Positions 10,721-23,100 of a DNA stretch of 64,000 nt are shown here, piece after piece. A program made the translations under genes and the position numbers. Source of the DNA: Plasmopara viticola (Eukaryota > Oomycota > Peronosporomycetes > Peronosporales > Peronosporaceae); contig MBPM02000003.1 in NCBI GenBank assembly GCA_001695595.3, forward strand, positions 248,001 through 312,000, read 5' to 3'. The notes under the pieces were generated by a model, which ran no database searches, had not been told where the DNA came from, and worked only from the letters and a program-made list of their open reading frames with translations. Numbering within the stretch: position 1 is the first letter of the stretch; each line of letters opens with the position of its first letter.

Positions 10721-12399
10721 AATGGTAATGTTGGTGGCGAATCTAGTAACACCACATCGTTATCTTTTTTTAAATTAAGCAAAAAACGCAGTCAAGGATT
10801 ATCTTGAATTGAAGACTCACTTCATTCAGTAGAGGATGGTAGTTCATCCGAAAGTGATATGGAGTTGATCTTTTTTTAAGGTCAAGTAATGTCGGCTATC
10901 TAACCATTTCAAGCTTTTATAAACAAAACTGTAGAATAAAAAAAGCATCCACTGATAAATAGGCTTTCAAACTGGACGTCTCAGAGACCTTACTGGTTGT
11001 TTTATAGATCGTAGATGGGACACCAATGAGCTTATCTCCTCCCACACAAGCTTGACGGCCTTAGTTGGACTCTCTGTTTTAAAATTTGTGGTGGCACTAT
11101 TGGGCATTGATGCACCGACGCCTACAACAAAGTTGAGTATAAAGCTCCACTCATCAAAACCTTCGCATAACACAAGTTATGCGGGACAGCTTTTCAGATG
11201 CCTAAAACTCTTGTCGACTGAAAAACACTGGACGTACATCAAGCGTTGAAGCTCAGAGGGATGCGTACCACACAACGTGTAACGGTAGAGAAGTGCCCTA
11301 GATATTACAATTTCTTGTCGATTATGTCATGCGAGGGATATAGCAAATGCCGCTCCTAAGAATGTAAATATGTACCACTCCGCGTATATCGTCGTCACTG
11401 CGCTCTGCTACAGTCAACCATATCTTAGATGAATTGCAGCAAACTCTGTTCTTTATCGCTGAACAACGTGCTCCTCCAAGTTAAATGAAAGGACCTTGCC
11501 CTTGGTGCCATGACTGGAGATAATCACGCTATCACGGCATGTAGCGAAGGCTAGTGTTGCTTGTGGCTTATATTTCACTTGCCGTTACAGACTCTCTTTT
11601 CAAAAAAAATTCAAGCGTCCAGCACATTAATCAACTCGGTCCAGTGTCTATGCCAACAGCGCTTCTGCTTTCTAGCAGACATGAGACTATGACTTCCTTA
11701 ATCATTAGTGAAAGCAGAATGGGTAAAAATGACATCAAGTTAGCCCACGCTTCAGCCACATAATACTCTGGATGAGGTCACACTTCGTGTCCAGGCTTAT
11801 AACCAAACAAAAGACAAGACGGGAAACTTCAAGACTAAATTTAGTCGAATTATATCCTTGCTTCTGTTGCAATGTCACGTTGGTGTGCTCAAATAGCATA
11901 GTTATAAGCCTGACTTCCTTCGACTGTACAGTGCTGAGCGAAGTACCCAAGCCTTTCACACTACCTTTACTACGTCCAAGCCACTAAGAGACAAGCTTAG
12001 ACGCACGAAATCTTCAAGGCTTAGGCTATTTGACTTCCCGTTTTTCTCCGACAGTAATTTACCAGCCACTGTACAAGCAGAGGCAAGGCCTCGTTCATCT
12101 TACCTTGGCTTAAGGCCGATCATATCATCAGCCGCGTGCACTTCTCAGGCGCATCGCTCTTTGCTTTACATTCCTCACGACGTTCCGATCTCTTATTATT
12201 TATAGATCTGGTGTCCATCTCTTGCATTCGAAAGTACAAAACTTAGACTGACTTGGTCTAATGTCCGCATCATTTGCGCTTCTTCTCCGATGTGGGATTA
12301 AAGGCTCGCTTGTGCTCCGCTGGGTGATCAGCGGGCTTCATCGGAGTTTTTGGCCTTGTTCAAACAAGAATTAATGGGTCTCTAGCGAGAATATAATTA
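10721..12399. other. Gene desert, no recognisable gene
   Basis: About 1.7 kb of AT-rich, stop-rich sequence. No domain, RNA gene or clear repeat was recognised. Confidence 0.4.
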
Positions 12400-12750
12400 C
12401 GCTGAGCCATATCTTGCGTTCAGTTTCTAGAGATTCAAGCTACCGGAACCCACGCGCTAGGACTAAGCTATCTCTATCGCGGGATGCTGATAGCAATCCG
12501 ACACATATTGGGATCGGGCTCCGTAATCCTCATTACACTATGAGGCTTATTCGGTCAGTGGGGCGTCCCCCATCCAACCCTCTTATTACCCATTCGGGCG
12601 CGAGTTGGTAGGGCAGTCAACACTCGGTGTGATGGCTCGTCCACTTTAGTGACCTATCTCCGGCTTCCTTAATCCGGAATTATGGGTATCGAACCAGGTA
12701 CCTCCCGGGTTCTGGGTCGAACGGATAACCGCTCGAGCCACAGGGTTGGT
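12400..12750 (-). repeat. Probable tRNA-derived SINE
   Basis: On the minus strand there is an A-box-like TGGCTCGAGCGGT (12740-12728) followed after about 32 bp by a B-box-like GGTTCGATACCC (12695-12684). This is the spacing and order of an RNA polymerase III internal promoter. The segment does not fold as a complete tRNA and is followed by ~280 bp that is more GC-rich than its surroundings. tRNA-derived SINEs are known in Phytophthora. The head (near 12750) is better placed than the tail; the 12400 end is only a change in base composition, and no flanking duplication was seen. Confidence 0.5.
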
Positions 12751-15700
12751 GCGTTCAGGTCCAAGAGCAGTCAGCGTTTGAGGTTAATAAAGGCGTGAAA
12801 CTTTAAAATTTATTTTTAAAAACATTCTTTGTTCTCATTGCTAAGTGAGTAGTGACAAGTGAAGTAGTATTTAAGCCACCGATCATTGCTTCAAAATGGT
12901 AGTAATTGCTGCAAGCCGTTAGTGGCGTGTCTGACTTCAGTTGAGGTATCAAACAGCAAGACCCCATGAACAGACATGTTATCTGCTCAACAACACTCTT
13001 CATGAAAAGCTCTCGCTGCATACCACGCAAGGCATACTGAACTGAATGCCGAGGCATCTAGAACAAGGTGCTTACATCTTTTAAAGCAGCTATGGAGCAT
13101 TCTACTAGAAACACGAGCAGCGAAAGTTAAATTTCAGAAAATTCCGTCCGCTATCAAAAGTTAAGAGAATTAAAGATCAAATTGAAACATAGATTAACGC
13201 CTGGCATCAGCTTGCAGTAGCTGTCACTATCAAGGCGGCTGCGACCCAATTGATCGCATTGAGTATTCACATGTCGGCGTTCTTCGAGCTATATATTTGT
13301 CTGGAAGATATAAGGAAAAAAACAAGCCCGAAGGTGGAGCAGTAATGTAACGGCCAAATTGATACAGAATCAGATTTCCGACGAAGTAATTATCTGGTCA
13401 GGGTAAGATTCCTTATTGCCCCTGCATACAATTGAATTAAAAAATAATAATTTGGCGCTCAAAAAGATTCTCAAAGTAAAGTCCGTTTTTGCGGCCTCAA
13501 GCCAGGCTAAAATGTCTCACAGTCGACTCATAAGATGGATTCTTGCTGAGATACCTGCACCACCTTAAATATTGCTGTCATGAGAGCCATGCTGCGCGTG
13601 AATACCGTCTCATATTATAAAAACACTGTAAAATCATGGCGTGGCCAAAGAGATGGCTTTGCTCCAGCTCTTAGGTGCTATTAAAATATAGGAACTGATG
13701 AGGGCAAGACAATCCGCAAAGAAACACTGAAAGCGAGCTCTTTTATGGTTAGAACAAGTCGCGCGGTTAGGCCTTTTACAGCGTGCATCGCTCAAACCAA
13801 GATTGTTGCAAGCCACTGGAAACGGGATAGTGACTTTAATATCAGTAATTATGATATATGCCGGTCTAAACAATAATGCCGCTGTCGCTGCGGAACGATA
13901 TATGCCGGCTCAATTGCCGTTGTTATCACCAAAAAATACATACTAGAACAAACAGCAACTGAATAAGACGTCGATTCAGTAGTCATCTTACTGTGACTCA
14001 CACGACCGTGAAGGTCAATTGCTGAAAAGCTTGACAAGCCAGTGCTCTAGTGGGAGAGGTCGATGCTTTTTATGTGTCGAGGCCGCAGGAGATCTATACA
14101 CCGGTAAGTCTCAGATGAAGAAGTTATTTAGCCTCATCCATTAGTGGTACAACGTATCACGACCGCGGTATACTCTCAAAAGTGCCGAAAAGATATTAAA
14201 TACAACATTCGCATACCTGGGTGCTGATGTATTCCTTGATAGGTAAGCATAAAAATAAAGAGAGACTGATTAACAATACACATATGTATTTTATAAGGAT
14301 CATATCACTGCCCTTGCATCCTGAGGAATTTGCCTGGATTAATGGCGCTATATTGCTCACTTTACTTCCGGTAGAATTGCGTAAAAGCTGGAAGTAAGAC
14401 GCAATTATTGAGCAGAAAAGCTGTCTAATTTTAGAGCCGAGTTTCCACCTACTAGTTTTCTTTGCTCGTAAGCTTGATTTCTTTGTGAACGAAAGCAAAA
14501 TAAGATTGAAAAAGAGTATGTGAGACGAATGAAGACGCCAAGACTTAAACAACTCGACTAGTGGCGCTTTATTTTATGCTGGAGCTGGAGGAACGACCAC
14601 GCAAGATGCGATTGTGTATACGGACTTTGTGTTCGAAACCCAGTCGATGATTGCGTCTTGAACTCGGTTGGATCAGATAAATGAATGAGTGTTCTTACAT
14701 AAGGAAATCCAAAACCAATTGACTAAGCAGCGATCGCGATACGGATTACATGTACGATAAAGAACCACATCCATCAATTTTGCTCGATGTGCTAAAGTGC
14801 AAGACCATCATGCACGCTCTTATCACTTGGAAAATACTGGGATCTTTGCCGTGATTGGATTCCAAGCAGGTAGGTTATTCCTAAGAGTCACAAGCGCAAG
14901 CTAATTCATCTTTTGCCGATTAAAGAAAGTTTTGTCGCAGTTTGAACGAAAATATACCGAATGGCAGAACATGGCTCTAGTCCACTACGGGTTATATGGA
15001 CAAACTGGACGATTAAATAGGTTAATCCGACCAGGACACTAGTCGAACACTTCGATTGAAATTTTTTAACGGTCTGCGAGTGTCTGGCACTTTGTCGTAC
15101 ACTCTTTATCAGAAAGTGTTACAGCTAAGACGAAGTAGTTTATCCCCCCCAAATACAAAACATGCTAATTCAGGATAGGAAATTTAGCTGAGCTTGACTA
15201 ACTTCTAGAAGAACACAACAAACTAGGCGACAAATGTCCGACTTACTAAATTACAAGACTGCGTACTTTAAATCGTATAAGCTAAAGTGCTTGAAAGGAG
15301 GCTCGTTACGTCACTTTTAAAAAGGGGGTCTTCACATTTTGTGAGTGCAGACTAAGAAGAACCCGAGAGTGAAGTTTAGTGTGTACGAAAAGTAAGAATA
15401 GAAGAAGTGGCAAGGCCAACAAATAAAAACCGTAGCAGTGCCTTAGCCCGTTTAAGCTTCGAGCCACGATGCCGTCTACAAATGGAGTACCCTTTCTACT
15501 TTTGACAATGTTTCAAGCGTGACAGCGGCGTCACCGTTGCTGGCAGCAACAAAATGTAAATTAAATAGAGGTGTGCGACCGGCTTTGGTCAACCTCAGGT
15601 CAAGCGCTCCGGTACATGGAAGCTTAGCGATTTATCCACGGAATTTTAGAAGCTGGGCGACAAGGCTATCGATGGTACGCTTTCTCATGCTCTAGTGTAA

Positions 15701-16839
15701 AGTTTGGTGACGTACACTTTTGACGCGGTTCACTTAGTGGCTTTTAGCAGTCTATCCCATTAACAATTTTACAATGGACCAGAGCCACAGTTTTGAAGTA
15801 CCAGAACAATTCTGGAGCACACAGCATTTCCACACGTCTCACAAGCAATGAAACAAGCTCACTCGCCGTTTCGTAGCGATATTCAAAGAGGTTGTTGTCG
15901 AGGTACTGCTGAGTTTGACATCGCCAGAACAACCGAACTAAGCATCCCAAGCACTTTCGAGCGTGAGCTCGCCGAAAGGAATAGGTTAGCCGCAACTCCA
16001 TCGCATCCGTCATGGAATGATGTTGTGAAGGTGAAAACGGCTTTGTGCTCCAGCGTCGATTCTAATTGAATTAGTGGCTACAAGAGATTGACAGCTTCAT
16101 TGCATCATTAGTCGTCGAGGCATAAAATAGGCGAAGATAAAATTTCTGCTAGTAGATGTATCCAAGATATCATTCCTAGTAAGGTTGTCGTTGATGCACT
16201 GAATCTTTCTGCTGGACGAATTCCAGAATGAATTTTGGCTTGCTTCTGGGTTAGTCGCGCTTACGCTGTGAGGATTGAGTGCATTGGTAAAGCAAGTCGC
16301 CGATACGCAACTACGCTCAAAGACGCATTGTCTAGTCTTGTTCTTTGTCAACAAGCGGCCTCACAGATTTACGTCATTATCTCTGGTGTGCGTGAAGGAG
16401 TGACTCTGCATTTCCTTACACAAGTTGAAATTTGTCACTCAAAGAGAGTTTTGCTCTCTCACTTTGCAATGACATTATTGGAACATTGTTCTCATATGTC
16501 CTCAAAATATTCGATTTGAAGGCTTACAGTAACACGAGTAAATTTACATATCATTATGCGCACACTGAGTCGATAAAATAACCCCTGCCGTTATCAATAT
16601 AGTGATATTAAGTATCTTGAGAGTAGGTACTGTAAGAAAACTATATTATTTTTCCGCGTTATCCATCCCCCATACTACTGATTGGCTAAAATTCGGGCTT
16701 GGGTTTAAAATGTTCGTGACGCCACACTTCTTTTTGCTGTTAACTTCACCGTCCATAGAACGCTACATACCTCACATTCCCATTCACGCTATCTCATACA
16801 GTTGTCCTCTCCTACGACCACTCTTTCGCTATTGAGACC
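12751..16839. other. Gene desert, no recognisable gene
   Basis: About 4.1 kb. Short frames occur on both strands (for example near 15750-16520), but none shows a recognisable domain and they overlap each other antisense. I could not identify a transposon here. Confidence 0.4.
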
Positions 16840-17500
16840 ATGAACATGTTACCATATTCAACCGAAATGACTTATGCAACGATTGAACAGGCCGAGACCA
16901 CATTTCAGTTGCAAGCACGGGCTTCTGGATCTGACATTGTCGTTAAGAGAACAAAGAAAGATAAAGCTGAAGCAGTCACAACACTAAGTCTTCACAGTCC
17001 GGCGTATGGGTGCCAAAGCAGACTGGTCCGATCAATCCAGCAACGTGTCGTACATCCAGCAGCAAGACGAACTGTCCATTCTCGGCCGTTCTGCGGAGAG
17101 TGCAGACAGAGTTGAGCTCATTTTGGCAAGTACACTTAAAAGACGCAAGCCATAACAATTTAATGTTCTCCCACTGCGGCGCGCATCTGCAAGATCGCCA
17201 CCTTGCTTACGCAGAGAAGGAGTCAGTAATTGCTTCGTCCGCCACTAGGGTGCGTCCCTTGCAGATTATGGCGTTGCTACGCCAATCCAACGCTGAATTG
17301 CACGCGATCAGGCAAGATATAGCCAACGTACGAGCAAGAGCTCGAAACAAGACTCTTCCCGGGCGCACACCTTTGGAGGCATTTCTTGACGAGTTGCAAA
17401 CCTCCTCGATACGTACCATGTCCGCTTAAACAATAATAAAAGACCGGCACACCTTTTTATCGTTTGGCCTGCTGCAAAGTAACTTTGCCAACGCTAGGCA
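16840..17500 (+). pseudogene. MULE transposase N-terminal half (relic)
   Basis: The plus strand encodes, with at least one frameshift near 17000-17060, a Mutator-like transposase N-terminal region. It contains a CPFSAVL ... FWQVHLKDASHNN block, which is the zinc-binding CPF/HNH-type DNA-binding part, then LQIMALLRQ ... IRQDIANVRARAR and TPLEAFLDELQ. In another frame HLFIVWPAAK follows, the stretch that normally precedes the first catalytic aspartate. The homology stops at about 17490-17500. There the sequence abuts the C-terminal end of a transposase read from the opposite strand. The catalytic region is therefore absent from this strand. Confidence 0.68.
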
Positions 17501-18800
17501 GTCTTAACGCGCTCGAATGCTGAGGGAAGACGCCGTGTTGATGCTGGCCTCCCTCGTCCTTGCATCTGAACAGGATCGGTCACTACCCCTATTGTGGGTA
17601 GAGCCTCTAGATTATTCACGATCATTTGCTGTCTATGAGCAGAAGTCTCATTGAGGTACTGCCTCATGATTGAACCCAGCACGTCTTGAATTGCTCGGGG
17701 CTCCCTTTATGACCGCTGACTGAGGTATTGGGGCTGCAAGCCACCAATCGTCATCGAAGCCAGAATCTTTGAGAGGATTCCGACGTATCCTGAATTAATG
17801 CTTGCAAGTGTGCCCCTAATTTGAGCTAAAAAGGCCCCTGTATCCTTCGCCGTCAGCAGAATCGGTGTTGCGTAAGTCGTATTGCTTCTTTGCACTAAAT
17901 TGTCCTCCCCTGAAAACCTTACCTATGACATTGGCAAAGAGTGGGCCAAGTCGCATATAGGAGGTTGATTACTTTCTAGCGGTCCCTAACTGATTATCTA
18001 CGAGCTGCCCGATGCAAGCAAGATTGACAGCTCAGTTCACCGTTTACAAATCACCTGTATCGCCCAGAATCGAACATTAGATACAAGAATTTCATGGGGG
18101 TGCAGATTTCAGACCGCCGTAGACTATACCAGAAGAATGTTGAATACACCTCTTTAGCGCCGCATGAGCGCTCTCAACTAGCGACGTGTTATTGTGTCCG
18201 AAATGTCTAACTCCATGCATACAAACATCAACAAATTTTTCCCGGTACAAAAGTCACGTTGTTTGTAAGTAATGCATTACGTGTGGCGGGACCATATCGC
18301 GCAGCGTACCGAGTTGAGTCTTGTATTTTTCTGCAGATTTTGCGCAGACCAGTTGAATCCATTCTTGTATAGATCGCCCAAAATCTTCTTATGAAAAAGA
18401 TTGTCGATGTTTGGCAAAAATATTTTTTTGGATATGCCAGCGGCATAACAACGCTTTGCTTTGTGGGAAAATGTCTCTGAGCGCCGTCATGAGAGCAGGC
18501 TCTCAATCCGTAATGAATATGGGCTGTTCATTCATTCTTCCAATATTTTCCAACAACATCCTGAGCTTAGATATTGCCCAAAATAAGATTCGGTCGTCTC
18601 ATCACCCAAAAGACTGTAACAAATCGTGAAGGACTGTTGCGTTGCTGTGATGTCCACCACATGCAGCAGTGGCAATCGAAACCTTGTATTGGACACTGAT
18701 TAGCTTCAAGTAGTAAAGTAAGAGAGTATTGTAATTCTTTGTTTACCTCTTTGTTTTGTACGTGGCATCGAGTATCCAAATCTTCCCGCGACTGTGCCGT
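17494..18800 (-). pseudogene. MULE transposase catalytic and C-terminal half (relic), inverted relative to the N-terminal half
   Basis: The minus strand shows, in order: WILDATYKTKR with the first catalytic Asp (about 18775-18745), LLGDETTESYF (about 18605-18570), FITD*EPALMTALRD with an in-frame stop then LLCRWHIQKN (about 18520-18405), a PPHVMHYLQ block (about 18290-18250), HFGHNNTSLVESAHAALK (about 18210-18150), and a C-terminal GRGRP (near 17560) with a stop at 17496-17494. These match the order of the MULE transposase catalytic core and tail. Frameshifts and stops make it non-functional. No terminal inverted repeats were identified. Confidence 0.78.
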
Positions 18801-18899
18801 AGCGCCTTACCGTCGAAGATGCCGTATCTACAAAGATACTGGCGAAAATTCGCGAACATGCCAATGTGGACAATGTAAGCCGTCACTGCTTCAGCTATC

Positions 18900-18983
18900 A
18901 ACATTGTTCACATCAATTCGGTAAGATGGCTTTAGTAAAGTAACATTGTTCACATCATTTCGGTAAGATGGCTTTAGTAACGT
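18900..18983. repeat. 42-bp tandem duplication
   Basis: Two adjacent 42-bp units beginning AACATTGTTCACATCA (18900-18941 and 18942-18983) differ at two positions. They lie about 100 bp beyond the right-hand end of the inverted MULE half. Confidence 0.93.
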
Positions 18984-20192
18984 ACAACATTTTATAACAC
19001 TCTACTGAGATGATCAAAACTGTGCCACGATTGAAGTGTCGAAAACACAGTGCCTACCGTTGTTATCACTAGGCTTTCTCCAGTAGGCATCGCCTTTTCT
19101 AAAGCTAATCGCATTGAGTATTGGTGAAATGATTGATGCTCTTACCGTGATTCAGATTTTTGTCAGCACAAGGCTCTACACTACCCCCTCGCGCAACTCT
19201 ATACCCTCAAGATTAAAAAATAAACGTTTGAGCAGTCTTCAAGAGCTAACAATATTCTGTAGCGCACAGTATAGAAGAAAATCATTTGACTCGTGTTGGA
19301 GATGGGAAAGCGGTAGTGGCGTCACGAACATCTAAACACCAAGCTCGAATTTTAGCCAATCAGTAGTTTACTTTATTAGACAAAAATGGGGGATGGATAA
19401 CGCGGTTAACCTTGAAAGGATCACTCTCTGTTGCTCCTAAAGGGCCCTTTGTACACAAAGACCAAATAACTTTAAGCAGGAGAGCTTCTGGTAGAAGAAG
19501 AGAATAGAATTACGTCTGTATGGAGCTAAAGTGAAGGCACTTGTTCCAGCTCAAGATTTGAGTACCCGTCGTACGTATGCAAGCGGGCATGATTTATTTT
19601 TACAATAGTGCATTCGTGCGTGATTTTAGGGTAGTCTACGAAAACAGTATTTCATTACAAATACGTGATTTATGGTTACAAGCCGCATATTGTTCTCATT
19701 TAGCTAGCCGACGCCTAGCCGTATAGACCTTTGACGAATAAGCAGTTAGTGGTAAAACTGCCATCACTCCCAGACGCCGTGATATGTCTGTTCAATTGAG
19801 CGGCGACATTCTCCAGTCACCGTAATATTACACATTTACGGGCCTGGTGCTGTACTGTGCCAAACCGACTCGATTATTCGCTCCAATAGGTTTTATCGTC
19901 GTATCAGGCCCAGGAAAAATGCATTCTAACAAGTTTTTCCTCGCTCAATAGACAACGAGCGACTGTCTAGTTCGCGCTCCTTGCTCTTCTTCGCTCGAAT
20001 TCGGAGCCTCTGTGGGCCCGCCTCTTCGTCAACAAGACAGGGATTCCCGTCACTCAGTTCTTGCGCGAAAAGTCTCGGCAGATCCATCGAAACCGAGAGG
20101 AAAGAGGCCGTTTTAACCTAATTTCGTCGTTTTTCACGCTTACGTAATTGGCCCACACTCTCACCGTAGCGTTCGATTAGCACTTACATGGG
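18984..20192. other. Upstream region of the phospholipase D gene
   Basis: About 1.2 kb without a recognisable gene. The last ~250 bp before the start codon are less AT-rich than the desert and presumably carry the phospholipase promoter and 5' UTR. Confidence 0.4.
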
Positions 20193-23100
20193 ATGATCAA
20201 ACATAACGATAATGCACGAGAATCAACCGGAGCTGGCGATATTAACAACAGCGACGGTATAAGGGCAATCCCAAGCTCAAACACATTAGGGCTTGAAAGT
20301 GTTGCGAGCGTTCAAAGCTACCAATCGAGCGAAGTGGATGCCAAAAGAGCAGAAGTTGAGGCCTCGGACTGTACTGATAGTAATGTCGTACATGACTTGC
20401 ACGATGGAGAAATGACCATGATGCACGACGACGCCAAGTCGAGCGACGAGGAAGAAGAAGTTATGGAGAACTCGATTGATTTTTCAGTAAATCGAGCCAA
20501 AGTGACCAAAGCAGGCGTCATTCCGTGCTGTGTATTCGTGGGAAGAGTTCGGTGGGGCACGACAGATTGGGAGATTTACTTTGGACAAAAGCAACTATTG
20601 CGTCTGCACTTTAATCTATTTCTCTACTGTCTCTTTACCCACCACAAAATCATGCGGGGCGTGCAATTACCATGGACAATTTGGCGTGAAAAGCGTGCTG
20701 AGAATCGCGTTGCTGATGTTTATGTAGTGCAAGACTACATTCGAGAATTGCTCAAAGATAGGGATTTGCGAAATTCAGAGCCTTTGTTGTCGTTTTTAGA
20801 GGTGAGTCCGTCGCGTGCCATGCTACGATTGGGGCCTTCGTTAAAGGAAGGATATGTACACATGCGCATTAACGGACCGTTCCAGTTACCGCTGTACACG
20901 TGTTTTAATCGCACAATTGAGAAATTGTACCGACATTTGTACCGTGCCTGGATGCGCCTTGCCTTCGTGACTTCGATCGTGGGCTTTATATTTCCCGTCT
21001 GTCTTGTGATCGTTACGAGTCTACCGACGTTCTTTTCGCCAAAAAAAGAACTGGTGGACTTGGAGTCTGGCACGAAAGAAGTGTCGACGCGACTGAATAC
21101 GGCTGGTGTTTTCGTGGGACTAGCGGTTTTGGCAGGTATCATCTTCTTGGTAGGGTTCGTTTACAAGTTTTTCAAGCATCGACTTGGTGTTATACGGCGG
21201 TGGGTTGTGCTCAAGCCTTCGTGCTTTGCGGCATATCGTAATCGGAATGACCGAGAGCCAAGTGAAGTGTTTTTATTTGATAAAAACTTTACAGCCAGGA
21301 AAGGAAGTTACCGACAAGGTGTGAGCTGGATGCCCAGTGGGTTGGTCGTGGGCAGTAGGGCTGGTGATATCGAGATCGATACGGGACATTACTACACTCG
21401 ACTTACGGCTATTATCGCTTTAATTGGTGTTTGCTTCGGTATCATGCAGCTTACAAATAGTATTTACGAATTCGAGTATCTCACATTTAACAAGAGCCTG
21501 GGTGCTTCTATTTTAAACGCCCCCGGATATGAGAATTGGAATGTAAGTAGCGAAATTGAATATTGCGGCTACTATTTTATCGTCCCCAAAGGTGTCACGG
21601 TTTACGTTGAGAGTAAGGAAGGAAACGCTGTGATTTCGCAGCTGCAGATACCGTCGTCGGATTCCATGACTGCTAACTTTGATTTCTTTTGGCAGAGCAA
21701 AAGTATGGGCTCTAGTCTGAATTTGGTCACGAATGCAGTTGGGGGTGGGACGATGGTGAGTGTGGTCAAATCAGTCGATCCAATCAACGATCGCTTTTTC
21801 GCGTCAGGTACCAATTACTCGCTCCCGGTTGTAGGAACTCTTACGCTGGAAGGTGTAATCACGGATGTTGATGTGCAGAGGTTTAGCAATGTGGATAGTT
21901 TCTGCGCAATCTCTGTTTACATCGCGCCTCTCACATGGCGGTCGTATCTGTACTATGTGCTGATCCTGTTTGCAGGAGGCATTATCGCACCAGTGTTTGG
22001 TTTTCTGGCCAACTATTTTGTTACGTATCTCGGCATTTGGCACTCTCACGTACGTCGGGACCATTGGTTTGGATGCGTGCAACGTTTGCAAAAGTTGAAG
22101 CGTCAAGATACGTCTACACGATTTAATTCGTTCGCACCACAACACATAAGTTGTGTCGACAATGAAGGAAGCGCAGCAATTAATGCTAAAGCAAAGGTGG
22201 CGAGGCTACCCGTTGGGAATTTATCTGTTACCAGTAGTAGCAATCATGCCGTGGATGCAATGGCGAAGATGGAAGCGGAGGCTCATGCTCGTATAGGCAA
22301 TGTAAACCTTGCACCCGCCTCTACTCGGGTTGCTAGTAGTACGCAGTCGGAAGACTCGTTTGAGGCCTTAACACCACCTCCTAGCGCTGTCAGCTGGCAC
22401 GTGGATGCAGAAGACACGTATGAAGCCATGTACAAAGCCATTTCTACTGCAAAGTACGAGATTTTGATTGCTGGGTGGTGGGTGTGTCCGGACTTGTTCT
22501 TGCTCCGTCCTGGCCGAAAACTTCCTCCACGTGACCCAAACGAAGATCCGAATGGACAGCAAGTCAACAAAACGATGCTGCGTCAACTTTTGATGAAAAA
22601 AGCGGAGGCCGGCGTCAAGATCTATGTGCTGATTTATCGTGAAGTGAAGTTGGCTCTTACGCTTAATAGCGCATACACGAAACGCACTCTAATGGTGCAC
22701 CCGAACATTCGAGTTCTTCGTGATCCGATTTTTCAAATTCAAAGTCTCGGATTTTGGTCTCATCATGAGAAAATTGTTTGCATTGACCAATCTCTGGCTT
22801 TCGTAGGTGGTTTGGACTTGTGCTTTGGTCGCTACGATCACCAAGGGCACCCAATTAGTGACCCTAGTGACGATTCGGTCTGGAAAGGCAAGGACTACTC
22901 CAACCCTATCATCAAAGACTTTGTTCGCGTCAACAAACCATTTGAAGACCTGATTGATCGGTATTCGCAACCGCGCATGCCTTGGCACGATGTGCACTGC
23001 AGCATTTCAGGACCACCAGTGCAGGACGTGGCGTACCACTTTATCCAGCGTTGGAATTTTGTATGCTCGAAAAATGACTACCAATTGCGTACAGGCTGGT

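Noticed and set aside
12680..12745. A functional tRNA gene
   Set aside because: A and B boxes are present, but no complete acceptor or anticodon stem can be formed, so a SINE head is more likely.
15744..16519. Overlapping frames of 70-95 codons on both strands
   Set aside because: No domain in any of them and each is antisense to another; no basis to prefer a strand.
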